DNA from: Cupriavidus pauculus
GTDB taxonomy: Bacteria; Pseudomonadota; Gammaproteobacteria; Burkholderiales; Burkholderiaceae
Assembly (NCBI RefSeq): GCF_003854935.1
Contig: NZ_CP033969.1
Location: 558,001 to 622,000, forward strand
DNA: 64,000 nt
Direction: 5' to 3'
Both the position numbers and the translations under genes were made by a program. The notes under the pieces are model-generated. The model saw nothing but the letters and a program-made list of their open reading frames with translations. It was not told the origin of the DNA and searched no databases. This document shows, in pieces, positions 9,992 through 17,482 of this stretch (its first letter is position 1; every line of letters starts with the position of its first letter).

Positions 9992-11281
9992 TCAGGCGTT
10001 GGCGTCTGCCAGTTCGACGCTGTCATCGCCGCCCCCACGCAGCACGCGGTTCAGGCGGGCGCGGTCCAGCTCGCGTTCCCAGGCCGACACCACCACGGTG
10101 GCCACGCCGTTGCCGATGATGTTGGTCAGCGCGCGGCATTCGCTCATGAAACGGTCGATGCCCAGGATCAGCACCATGCCGGCCACCGGGATGGTCGGCA
10201 CCACGGCCAGCGTGGCCGCCAGCGTGATGAAGCCGGAACCGGTGACGCCGCTGGCGCCCTTGGACGTCACCATGGCCACGGCCAGGATGGTCAGCTGCTG
10301 CAGCAGCGTCAGTTCGATGCCGGTGGCCTGCGCGATGAAGATCACGGCCATCGTCATGTAGATGTTGGTGCCGTCCAGGTTGAACGAGTAGCCCGTGGGC
10401 ACCACCAGCCCCACCACCGACTTCGAGCAACCCAGCTTTTCCATCTTCTCCATCAGGTGCGGCAGCGCGGCCTCCGACGAGCTGGTGCCCAGCACGATCA
10501 GCAGCTCTTCCTTGATGTACGCGACAAAGCGGATGATCGAGAAGCCCGTGAAGCGCGCCACGGTGCCCAGCACCACCAGCACGAACACGATGGCGGTGAA
10601 GTAGAACGTGCCGATCAGCTTCAGCAGCGGCACCAGCGAGCCCAGGCCGTACTTGCCGATGGTGAACGCCATGGCGCCGAACGCGCCGATCGGGGCCACC
10701 TTGGTGATCACGTGGACGATGTGGAAGAAGACCTTCGACACCTGGTCGACCATCTCGTGGATGACGCGCGCGCGGTCGCCCACCACGGCCAGCGCCGAGC
10801 CAAAGAACAGCGAGACCAGCAGGATCTGCAGGATGTCGCCGTTGGCAAACGCGCTGAAGATCGTGTCCGGGATGATGTGCATGAAGAACTCGACCGTGCT
10901 CTGGCCGTGCGCCTTCGACACGTACTGCGAGATCGACTTGGTGTCCAGCGTGGCCGGGTCGATGTTGAAGCCCACGCCGGGCTTGAGCACGTGCGAGGCA
11001 ACCAGGCCGATCAGCAGCGCGAACGTGGAAACCACCTCGAAATACAGCAGCGCCTTGCCGCCCACGCGGCCCACCTTCTTCATGTCGCGCATGCCGGCGA
11101 TGCCGGACACCACGGTACAGAAGATGATCGGGCCGATGATCATCTTGATCAGCTTGATGAAGGCGTCGCCCAGCGGCTTCATCTCCACGCCGGTGGCCGG
11201 CGCGAAATGGCCGAGCAGGATGCCGATGGCGATGGCCGCCAGCACCTGCACGTACAGGATCTTGTAGAAGGGTTTCCTCAT
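9992..11281 (-). CDS. dctA: C4-dicarboxylate/proton symporter DctA
   Basis: A 429-residue inner-membrane carrier of the DAACS/SDF family, close to the usual DctA length. It opens [20 protein letters not shown] and contains the family signatures: the serine-rich hairpin [12 protein letters not shown], the transport helix [17 protein letters not shown], and [16 protein letters not shown] near the second hairpin, followed by [23 protein letters not shown]. It imports succinate, fumarate and malate with protons. Control by DctB/DctD is supported by a sigma-54 promoter about 100 bp upstream. dctA, dctB and dctD lie on the same strand in that order. Confidence 0.95.
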   Translation of the reverse strand: MRKPFYKILYVQVLAAIAIGILLGHFAPATGVEMKPLGDAFIKLIKMIIGPIIFCTVVSGIAGMRDMKKVGRVGGKALLYFEVVSTFALLIGLVASHVLKPGVGFNIDPATLDTKSISQYVSKAHGQSTVEFFMHIIPDTIFSAFANGDILQILLVSLFFGSALAVVGDRARVIHEMVDQVSKVFFHIVHVITKVAPIGAFGAMAFTIGKYGLGSLVPLLKLIGTFYFTAIVFVLVVLGTVARFTGFSIIRFVAYIKEELLIVLGTSSSEAALPHLMEKMEKLGCSKSVVGLVVPTGYSFNLDGTNIYMTMAVIFIAQATGIELTLLQQLTILAVAMVTSKGASGVTGSGFITLAATLAVVPTIPVAGMVLILGIDRFMSECRALTNIIGNGVATVVVSAWERELDRARLNRVLRGGGDDSVELADANA

Positions 11282-11383
11282 GATGTCTTCCTCGGTGTTT
11301 TGACCGGTGCCGGACGCTCGGCGGCGTCCACGTTGCGCGCCTGGGCCCGGAAAAGCCGGGCGCGCGTCTGGGCGTAACTATTT

Positions 11384-11398
11384 GCAACGGCCGTGCCA
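11384..11398 (-). promoter_or_regulatory. Sigma-54 (-24/-12) promoter of dctA
   Basis: On the minus strand the sequence is TGGCACGGCCGTTGCAAA, an exact match to TGGCACG-N4-TTGCA. It is oriented towards dctA and lies about 100 bp before its ATG. DctD, encoded alongside, is a sigma-54 activator with GAFTGA. Confidence 0.88.
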
Positions 11399-11471
11399 CG
11401 CGGCGCGGCGCGGCCAAGTCGTTGATTTGCAAGGAAAGCGGGGCGGCGGTACGGCCCCGGCGCTCCGGGAT

Positions 11472-11508
11472 TCCGGAATTCCGGAGTGGCCAGCTCCGGA
11501 ATTCCGGA
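11472..11508. promoter_or_regulatory. Two identical palindromes upstream of the dctA promoter (candidate DctD sites)
   Basis: TCCGGAATTCCGGA occurs at 11472-11485 and again at 11495-11508, 23 bp centre to centre, about two helical turns. They lie 74-110 bp upstream of the -24 element, the usual place for an activator of sigma-54. Related half-sites (CCGGGATTCCGG before, ATTCCGGATTTCCGG near 11620) flank them. That DctD binds here is inferred. Confidence 0.55.
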
Positions 11509-11753
11509 CGCGGCGCGGGCGCCCGGCCGGCAGGGTTTCGGCCGAAAAGTGTCGCCGGAGGCATCCGCCACGCCCGACCAGGGCCCGGCGGGTGGCATCC
11601 GGCATCGATCGATGGCGGCCATTCCGGATTTCCGGGCACCGGCGCGGCGGGGAACGCGTGGCGCGAGCACGTATAATTCCGACCTTCCCCGATTCACGCC
11701 GTGTCCCGGTGCCCGCTCCATGGCCCCGGCGCCGCGCAGTTCCGTTCGCCGCC

Positions 11754-12074
11754 ATGAGCAGCTACTACAAACACCACGTTTTCTTCTGCCTGAACCAGCG
11801 CGACGACGGCAAGGCCTGCTGCGCCGACCACAACGCCCAGGCCATGCAGGAATACGCCAAGAAGCGCTGCAAGGCGCTGGGCATCGCCGGCGCCGAGGGC
11901 CGCGTGCGGATCAACAAGGCCGGCTGCCTGAACCGCTGTGAACTCGGCCCGGTGCTGGTGGTCTACCCCGAGGCCGTCTGGTACACGTTCGTCGACGAGC
12001 AGGACATCGACGAGATCATCGACAGCCATCTGGTCAACGGCAAGCCCGTTGAGCGCCTGATGGTGGATCGCTGA
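11754..12074 (+). CDS. (2Fe-2S) thioredoxin-like ferredoxin
   Basis: A 106-residue protein of the thioredoxin-like [2Fe-2S] ferredoxin family (Shethna/NuoE-like fold). Cysteines that can hold a cluster are visible in VFFCLNQRDDGKACCAD and in NKAGCLNRCELGPVLVVYP, the latter being the hallmark CxxxC-E-GPxxxVYP segment. It opens MSSYYKHHVFFCLNQRDDGK. It likely transfers electrons or acts in iron-sulfur chemistry in the cytosol; the partner is unknown. An intrinsic terminator follows at 12097, yet a hydrolase gene on the same strand starts 77 bp later. Confidence 0.85.
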   Translation: MSSYYKHHVFFCLNQRDDGKACCADHNAQAMQEYAKKRCKALGIAGAEGRVRINKAGCLNRCELGPVLVVYPEAVWYTFVDEQDIDEIIDSHLVNGKPVERLMVDR

Positions 12075-12096
12075 AGCCGCGTACCCACCAGGCCGT

Positions 12097-12121
12097 ACCG
12101 GGTCCGATGCCCGGTTTTTTG
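12097..12121 (+). terminator. Intrinsic terminator after the ferredoxin gene
   Basis: The short stem CCGGG / CCCGG is followed by six T residues (12115-12120). It lies 23 bp after the stop at 12074. The stem is only five to six base pairs, so efficiency is uncertain. Confidence 0.6.
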
Positions 12122-12151
12122 TTGTGCCGTTGTTCCTCCTGCCCCGTCACC

Positions 12152-12796
12152 ATGAACGCGCATACCCAGGTCACCACCATCGCCGGCCCCGTCGGCGCCA
12201 TCGACATCTCGATCGATCTGCCCCAGAACGAACCCGTGCGCGGGCTGGCGCTCGTGGCGCACCCGCATCCGCTGTTCGCCGGCACCAAGGACAACAAGGT
12301 GGCCCAGACGCTGGCACGCACGTTCGTGGCGCTGGGCTACGCCACGGTGCGGCCGAACTTCCGCGGCGTGGGCGGCACGGCCGGCGAGCATGACCAGGGC
12401 ATGGGCGAGCAGGACGACCTGCTGGCCGTGATCGACTGGATGCGCACCCAGACCGCGTGGTCGGCCGACGTGGCCGCGCTGCCGCTGGCGCTGGGCGGGT
12501 TCTCGTTCGGCAGCTTCGTGCAGACGCACGTGGCGCGCCGCCTGGCCGAGGCCGGCACGCCCGCGCAGCGGCTGGTGCTGGTGGGCACGGCCACGAGCCG
12601 CTGGGACGTGGCCACCGTGCCGGCCGACACCATCGTGATCCATGGCGAGCAGGACGACACCGTGCCGCTGGCCAGCGTGCTGGACTGGGCGCGCCCGCAG
12701 GAGCTGCCGGTCATCGTCATTCCCGGCGCCGACCACTTTTTTCATCGCAAGCTGCACCTGATCAAGCAGCTTGTCGTCAGCGCGTGGGAACGGTGA
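12152..12796 (+). CDS. Alpha/beta-hydrolase (dienelactone hydrolase / YsgA-like)
   Basis: A 214-residue cytosolic alpha/beta-hydrolase. It has the oxyanion strand VAHPHPLFAGTKDNKVAQT, the nucleophile elbow GGFSFGSF (Ser in G-F-S-F-G), an acidic residue in IHGEQDDTVPL and a histidine in IPGADHFFHRKL, so the Ser-Asp-His triad is complete. The HPHPxxGGxxxNKVV-type opening is typical of a conserved proteobacterial hydrolase group often called 'CocE/NonD-like' or YsgA-like. Substrate is unknown. The gene lies 44 bp before the dacC-like gene and may be co-transcribed with it. Confidence 0.82.
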   Translation: MNAHTQVTTIAGPVGAIDISIDLPQNEPVRGLALVAHPHPLFAGTKDNKVAQTLARTFVALGYATVRPNFRGVGGTAGEHDQGMGEQDDLLAVIDWMRTQTAWSADVAALPLALGGFSFGSFVQTHVARRLAEAGTPAQRLVLVGTATSRWDVATVPADTIVIHGEQDDTVPLASVLDWARPQELPVIVIPGADHFFHRKLHLIKQLVVSAWER

Positions 12797-12840
12797 ACCG
12801 TCCCGCCCGCGCTTCTCTTTTTCTCGTTGGATAACCGCAT

Positions 12841-14046
12841 ATGCTGAACAGAGCCACGCCGCACTTCGCATCCGCCCTTGCTCCCGTCGCCGTTGCCGCG
12901 ACGCTCGCCGCCGCGCTTGCCGCCGCCCCCGCCGCCGTGCTGGCGCAGGGCGTGCCGATGCCGCAGGTGGCCGCCAAGTCCTGGATGCTGTACGACGTGA
13001 CCAGCGGCCAGGCCCTGGCCGCCCAGAACGCCGACCTGCGCATCGAGCCCGCGTCGCTGACCAAGCTGATGACCGCCTACCTGGCGTTCGAGGCGCTCAA
13101 GGAAAAGCGCCTGACGCTGGACCAGACCGTGACACCCACCGAGATCGTGCGCAAGGTCAAAAGCGATGAGTCGCGCATGTTCATCGAGGCCGGCAAGCCG
13201 GTCACCGTCAACGACCTGCTGCTGGGCCTGATCGTGCAGTCGGGCAACGACGCCGCGCTGGCGCTGGCCGAGGCCGTGGGCGGGTCCGAGGACGGCTTTG
13301 TCGCGATGATGAACCGCGAGGCCCAGCGCATGGGCATGAAGGGCACGCACTTCACCAACACCGACGGCGTGCCCGACCCGAACCACTACACCACGGCGGT
13401 GGACCTGGCCACGCTGACCACGCGCCTGATCAAGGACTTCCCCGAGTACTACGCGATGTACTCGCAGAAGGAGTTCACCTATAACAAGATCAGGCAGCCC
13501 AACCGCAACCGCCTGCTGTACATCGACCCGACCGTGGACGGCGTGAAGACCGGCCACACCAAGTCCGCCGGCTACTGCCTGATCTCGTCGGCCCAGCGCC
13601 CGCTGGCCAACGTGCCGAACGGCCAGCGCCGCCTGGTGTCGATCGTGATCGGCACGGCGTCCGAGCAGATCCGCACGCAGGAAAGCCTGAAGATCCTGAA
13701 CTACGGCTTCCAGTTCTTCGACACGCTGCGCCTGTACGACAAGGGCCAGGTGCTGGCCACGCCCGACATCTACAAGGGCCGCGCCAGCACGGTCAAGATC
13801 GGCGTGGCCAACGAGACGTTCGTCACGGTGCCCAAGGGCACGGGCGGGCGCCTGAAGCCGGTGCTGGAGCGCCAGGAGCTGCTGATCGCCCCGATCGCGG
13901 CCGGCCAGCAGGTGGGCACGGTCAAGCTGATGGACGGCAACAACAAGGTGGGCGAATTCCCCGTGGTGGCGCTGGAAGAAGTGCCCGAGGCCGGCTTCTT
14001 CGGCCGGCTGTGGGATACGATCCGCCTCTGGTTCAAGCGCAAGTAA
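12841..14046 (+). CDS. dacC: D-alanyl-D-alanine carboxypeptidase (PBP5/6 type)
   Basis: A 401-residue class-C low-molecular-mass penicillin-binding protein. A signal peptide (residues 1 to about 35, ending VLAQ) is followed by the SxxK motif SLTK with the active Ser at about residue 72, SGN in VQSGNDAA, and KTGHT. The C-terminal beta-rich PBP5 domain and an amphipathic end (FFGRLWDTIRLWFKRK) for inner-membrane attachment are present. It trims the terminal D-Ala from pentapeptides in the periplasm. The ybeD-like gene starts 16 bp after it, the order found in many proteobacteria. Which DacA/DacC paralogue it is cannot be decided. Confidence 0.93.
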   Translation: MLNRATPHFASALAPVAVAATLAAALAAAPAAVLAQGVPMPQVAAKSWMLYDVTSGQALAAQNADLRIEPASLTKLMTAYLAFEALKEKRLTLDQTVTPTEIVRKVKSDESRMFIEAGKPVTVNDLLLGLIVQSGNDAALALAEAVGGSEDGFVAMMNREAQRMGMKGTHFTNTDGVPDPNHYTTAVDLATLTTRLIKDFPEYYAMYSQKEFTYNKIRQPNRNRLLYIDPTVDGVKTGHTKSAGYCLISSAQRPLANVPNGQRRLVSIVIGTASEQIRTQESLKILNYGFQFFDTLRLYDKGQVLATPDIYKGRASTVKIGVANETFVTVPKGTGGRLKPVLERQELLIAPIAAGQQVGTVKLMDGNNKVGEFPVVALEEVPEAGFFGRLWDTIRLWFKRK

Positions 14047-14062
14047 CGCCTCAGGTGCTGAC

Positions 14063-14371
14063 ATGACGACAGATTCCAAAGACGGTCCGCTGATCCCGGG
14101 CGACATCCCGCCCGAGCAGTCGCTGATCGAATATCCGAGCGATTTCCCCATCAAGGTCATGGGCGCGATGCAGGACGGCTTTGCCGAGGCCATCGTGACG
14201 CTGCTGCAGGAGTTCGACCCGAACTTCCACGCCGGCAAGATGGAGATGCGCCCGTCCCGCAACGGCAACTACCTGGGGCTGACCGTGACTGTCTGGGTCA
14301 CCAGCCGCGACCACCTGGACAGCGTGTACCGCGCGCTGACGTCGCACCCGATGGTCAAGGTGGTGCTGTAG
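14063..14371 (+). CDS. YbeD-like DUF493 protein
   Basis: A 102-residue small cytosolic protein of the DUF493/YbeD family with an ACT-like ferredoxin fold. The family-typical start of the domain, IEYPSDFPIKVMG, and end, YRALTSHPMVKVVL, are present. The molecular role is not established. It follows the D-Ala carboxypeptidase gene, as in many genomes. The lipB-lipA pair that often comes next is absent and rlmI follows instead, with only 4 bp between. Confidence 0.85.
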   Translation: MTTDSKDGPLIPGDIPPEQSLIEYPSDFPIKVMGAMQDGFAEAIVTLLQEFDPNFHAGKMEMRPSRNGNYLGLTVTVWVTSRDHLDSVYRALTSHPMVKVVL

Positions 14372-14375
14372 CCAC

Positions 14376-15569
14376 ATGAACGTCATCACCCTGAAGCCGG
14401 GCAAGGAAAAGTCCTTGCTGCGGCGCCATCCGTGGGTCTACGCCACGGGCATCGCCTCCACCGAGGGCCGCTGCGAGCCGGGCGCCACCGTGGTCATCCG
14501 CAGCGCGGACGGCCGATTCCTGGCGCGCGGCGCCTACAGCCCGGAGTCGCAGATCCGCGCGCGCGTGTGGACCTTCGACGAGAACGAGCCGGTGGACCAC
14601 GCCATGTTCAAGCGCCGCGTGGCGGCCGCCATGGCGCACCGCAAGCGCTGGGTGCGCGACACCGACGCCGTCCGCCTGGTGTTCGGCGAATCGGACCGCC
14701 TGCCGGGGCTGATCGTCGACTACTACGGCCAGGGCGAGACCGGCCAGCTCGTCTGCCAGTTCAACGCCGCCGGCGTGGAGCAGTGGAAGGACGCGCTGGT
14801 GCAGGCGCTGGTCAAGGAAACGGGCTGCCCGAACGTCTACGAGCGCTCCGACGCCGCCGTGCGCCAGCGCGAGGGCCTGGAGCTGGTGACCGGCGTGCTG
14901 GCCGGTGCCGAACCGGACCCGCAGTTGTCGGTGACCGAACACGGCGTGCGCTACTACGTGGACGTGCGCAACGGCCACAAGACCGGCTTCTACGTCGACC
15001 AGCGCGACAACCGCAAGCTGGTGGGCGACCTGGCCGAGGGCCGCGAGGTGCTGAACTGCTTCTGCTACACGGGCGGCTTCTCGCTGGCCGCGCTGCGCGG
15101 CGGCGCGAAGGCGGTCACGTCGATCGATTCGTCGGGCGAGGCGCTGAAGATTGCCGCCGGCAACGTGACGCTGAACGGCTTCGACCCGGACCGGGCCACG
15201 TGGCTGGACGCCGACGTCTTCAAGACGCTGCGCGAATTCCGCGCCGAGGGCCGCCAGTTCGACCTGATCGTGCTGGACCCGCCCAAGTTCGCGCCATCGG
15301 CCCAGCACATCGACCGCGCCGCGCGGGCCTACAAGGAAATCAACCTTGTGGGCATGCAGCTGCTGCGGCCGGGCGGCCTGCTGTTCACGTACTCGTGCTC
15401 GGGCGCCATCAGCATGGAGCTGTTCCAGAAGATCGTGGCCGGCGCCGCCACCGACGCCCGCGCCGATGCCCGCATCCTGCGCCGGCTGTCGGCGGGCACC
15501 GACCACCCGATGTCGGCAGCCTTCCCCGAAGGCGAATACCTGAAGGGCCTGCTGCTGGAAAAGGTCTGA
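14376..15569 (+). CDS. rlmI: 23S rRNA m5C1962 methyltransferase RlmI
   Basis: A 397-residue class-I SAM methyltransferase with the RlmI layout. An N-terminal PUA-like domain (ITLKPGKEKSLLRRHPWVYATG) is followed by an RNA-binding middle (GLIVDYYG) and the Rossmann methyltransferase domain with motif I LNCFCYTGGFSLAAL, motif IV LDPPKFA and the catalytic region TYSCSG. The length matches E. coli RlmI (396). It should methylate C5 of cytosine 1962 in 23S rRNA. It begins 4 bp after the ybeD-like stop, so translational coupling is likely. Confidence 0.93.
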   Translation: MNVITLKPGKEKSLLRRHPWVYATGIASTEGRCEPGATVVIRSADGRFLARGAYSPESQIRARVWTFDENEPVDHAMFKRRVAAAMAHRKRWVRDTDAVRLVFGESDRLPGLIVDYYGQGETGQLVCQFNAAGVEQWKDALVQALVKETGCPNVYERSDAAVRQREGLELVTGVLAGAEPDPQLSVTEHGVRYYVDVRNGHKTGFYVDQRDNRKLVGDLAEGREVLNCFCYTGGFSLAALRGGAKAVTSIDSSGEALKIAAGNVTLNGFDPDRATWLDADVFKTLREFRAEGRQFDLIVLDPPKFAPSAQHIDRAARAYKEINLVGMQLLRPGGLLFTYSCSGAISMELFQKIVAGAATDARADARILRRLSAGTDHPMSAAFPEGEYLKGLLLEKV

Positions 15570-15639
15570 GCCTTGGGTTTACCGGAACTGCCTCGGAACT
15601 GTCTTCTGGTGGTCACATACGCCCTCTAACATTCGTCTC

Positions 15640-15725
15640 GCGGTAAGGCATTGGCAGGTGCCTGACCGTCTCTTCTTATCAGTCTTCGTGGTAATCACCC
15701 CGCTCTTGCAGCGGGGTTTTTTTTT
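15640..15725 (+). ncRNA. Candidate small RNA or long 3' leader ending at an intrinsic terminator
   Basis: A strong intrinsic terminator (15698-15725) sits 129 bp after rlmI and 280 bp before the next gene. The segment before it contains weak promoter-like hexamers (TTCTGG at 15604, TAACAT at 15627, 17-bp spacer), a small GGCA/TGCC hairpin and an unpaired pyrimidine-rich stretch, the layout of an Hfq-type sRNA of about 85 nt. CGGAACTG also occurs twice near 15580-15600. It could equally be the 3' UTR of rlmI. No family is recognised. Confidence 0.3.
15698..15725 (+). terminator. Strong intrinsic terminator between rlmI and the nitronate monooxygenase gene
   Basis: CCCCGCT-CTTGC-AGCGGGG forms a perfect 7-bp stem followed by nine T residues. 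Confidence 0.9.
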
Positions 15726-15759
15726 GGGCGTGGGGCAAGCCGATCGCGCCTTGTTGCCT

Positions 15760-15881
15760 CCCCTCTCCCGCGCGCGGGAGAGGGGCCGGGGGAGAGGGCC
15801 GGCGGTGCCAATTGCCACAGGTCGGCAAGCAGAGCCTCGACGCCCTCTCCCCCAACCCCTCTCCCGCAGGCGGGAGAGGGG
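15760..15881. repeat. Intergenic three-hairpin palindromic repeat (single copy)
   Basis: The first hairpin is CCCCTCTCCCGC / GCGGGAGAGGGG at 15760-15785, the outer stem is GGGGGAGAGGGC / GCCCTCTCCCCC, and the second hairpin is at 15856-15881. It is the same architecture as the array at 4417, placed in inverted orientation. The inner loop contains GTCGAGGC..TGCTTGCCGACC on the minus strand, resembling the copies at 54729 and 60790. Confidence 0.88.
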
Positions 15882-15959
15882 AGCCAGGTTGGCGGGACCG
15901 GCGATGCCCCGGCCCATAGACCCTTGCCTCTACCCCCGTCCACGCCGGCGGAAACTCCC

Positions 15960-15965
15960 TATAAT
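15960..15965 (+). promoter_or_regulatory. -10 element for the nitronate monooxygenase gene
   Basis: A consensus TATAAT lies 41 bp before the ATG at 16006. No good -35 hexamer is seen at the expected distance, so the promoter may need an activator. Confidence 0.5.
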
Positions 15966-16005
15966 CGAACGACCGTGCATTTCGAAGAGAGTTGAGGAGA
16001 CCTCC

Positions 16006-16983
16006 ATGCCTGCCGCCAAACATATTCCGCCGGCCCTGCAGAACCTGGCCCTGCCCGTCATCGCGTCGCCGATGTTCATCGTCAGCTATCCGGAACTGGT
16101 GCTGGCGCAGTGCAAGGCCGGCATCGTCGGGTCGTTTCCGGCGCTGAACGCGCGGCCGGCCGAGTTGCTGGACGAGTGGCTGACGCAGATCGGCGACGAA
16201 CTGGCGGCGTTCCGCGCGGCCAATCCCGGCAAGCCGGTGGGGCCGGTGGCCGTGAACCAGATCGTGCATGCGTCCAACGCGCGGCTGGAGCACGACGTGA
16301 AGGTCTGCGTGGAGCACAAGGTGCCGATCTTCATCACGTCGCTGCGCGCGCCGGTCAAGGAGATGATCGACGCCGTGCACAGCTACGGCGGCATCGTGCT
16401 GCACGACGTCATCAGCATCCGCCACGCCGAGAAGGCCATCGAGGCCGGCGTGGATGGCCTGATCCTGGTGGCGGCCGGCGCCGGCGGCCATGCCGGCACG
16501 CTGTCGCCGTTCGCGCTGGTGGGCGAGGTGCGCAAGATCTTCGACGGCCCCATCGCGCTGTCGGGCTCGATTGCCACCGGCGACGCCGTGCTGGCCGCGC
16601 AGGCCATGGGCGCCGACTTTGCCTACGTGGGCACCCGCTTCATCGCCTCGCAGGAAGGGCACGCAAGCGACGCGTACAAGCAGTCGATCACCAGCTCGGC
16701 GGCGTCGGACATCATCTACACGAACCTGTTCACGGGCGTGCACGGCAACTACATCCGCGAAAGCATCGTCAATTCGGGCCTGAACCCCGACGACCTGCCC
16801 GTGGCCGACAAGAGCAAGATGGATTTCTCCAGCGGCAGCTCCAAGGCCAAGGCATGGAAGGACATCTGGGGCGCCGGCCAGGGCGTGGGCCAGATCCACG
16901 ACATTCCCACCGCCGGCGAGATCGTGGCGCGCATGAAGGCCGAGTACGATGCGGCGCGGGCGCGGCTGGGGCTGGTAGCATAG
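16006..16983 (+). CDS. Nitronate monooxygenase / 2-nitropropane dioxygenase family flavoprotein
   Basis: A 325-residue FMN-dependent TIM-barrel protein. Family features are the N-terminal LPVIASPMFIVSYPELVLAQ, the NQIVHASNARLEHD segment, the flavin-phosphate-binding glycine run LVAAGAGGHAGTLSPF, and GSIATGDAVLAAQAMGADFAYVGTRFIA. Such enzymes oxidise alkyl nitronates to carbonyl compounds, protecting against 3-nitropropionate-like toxins, though many members have unknown substrates. The ATG is supported by a GAGGAGA ribosome-binding site. The gene has its own TATAAT promoter downstream of a terminator. Confidence 0.88.
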   Translation: MPAAKHIPPALQNLALPVIASPMFIVSYPELVLAQCKAGIVGSFPALNARPAELLDEWLTQIGDELAAFRAANPGKPVGPVAVNQIVHASNARLEHDVKVCVEHKVPIFITSLRAPVKEMIDAVHSYGGIVLHDVISIRHAEKAIEAGVDGLILVAAGAGGHAGTLSPFALVGEVRKIFDGPIALSGSIATGDAVLAAQAMGADFAYVGTRFIASQEGHASDAYKQSITSSAASDIIYTNLFTGVHGNYIRESIVNSGLNPDDLPVADKSKMDFSSGSSKAKAWKDIWGAGQGVGQIHDIPTAGEIVARMKAEYDAARARLGLVA

Positions 16984-17010
16984 GGCCGTCCGCGCCCTTG
17001 CCCTGAACCG

Positions 17011-17481
17011 TTGCCGCTGCCCGACCCCGACCCATCGACCCGCCCGCCAGAATCGATCACGCACCGCGAGCGCGTGATCCGCGCGTTCTGGGTGACGTGC
17101 GGCGCCATCAGCCTCGTGCTCGGTTTCATCGGCATCTTCCTGCCGCTGCTGCCGACCACGCCGTTCGTGCTGCTGGCCGCCGCCTGCTTTGCGCGGGGCT
17201 CGGAAAAATTCCACAACTGGCTGATCACGCACGAGCGCTTCGGGCCGCTGGTGCGCGACTGGCAGGCCCACCGCAGCATCCCGTTCCGGGCAAAATGCCT
17301 GGCGCTGTCGATGATGTGGACGTCGATGGGCATCACGGCGTGGCTGCTGCGCGCCCGGCCCGTGTCGTCGCTGACGCTGATCGCCATCGGCATCGGCGTG
17401 ACGGTCTGGATGGTGCGCCTGCCCACGCGGCCGCCGGGCGGCTATCCGCAGGCCGCCGACCGCTCGTCTTCCCAGTCCTGA
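17011..17481 (+). CDS. YbaN-like DUF454 inner-membrane protein
   Basis: A 156-residue protein with the DUF454 signature LGFIGIFLPLLPTTPFVLLAAACFARGSEKFHNWL and a WQAHRSIPFRAKCLAL segment. Two to three membrane helices are visible (residues about 28-58 and 97-130). The function of the family is not established. The reading frame starts with TTG at 17011, 27 bp after the previous stop, and no upstream ATG is available; a later GTG is possible. It converges with the CoA-ligase gene, with only one base between the stops. Confidence 0.8.
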   Translation: MPLPDPDPSTRPPESITHRERVIRAFWVTCGAISLVLGFIGIFLPLLPTTPFVLLAAACFARGSEKFHNWLITHERFGPLVRDWQAHRSIPFRAKCLALSMMWTSMGITAWLLRARPVSSLTLIAIGIGVTVWMVRLPTRPPGGYPQAADRSSSQS

Positions 17482-17482
17482 T

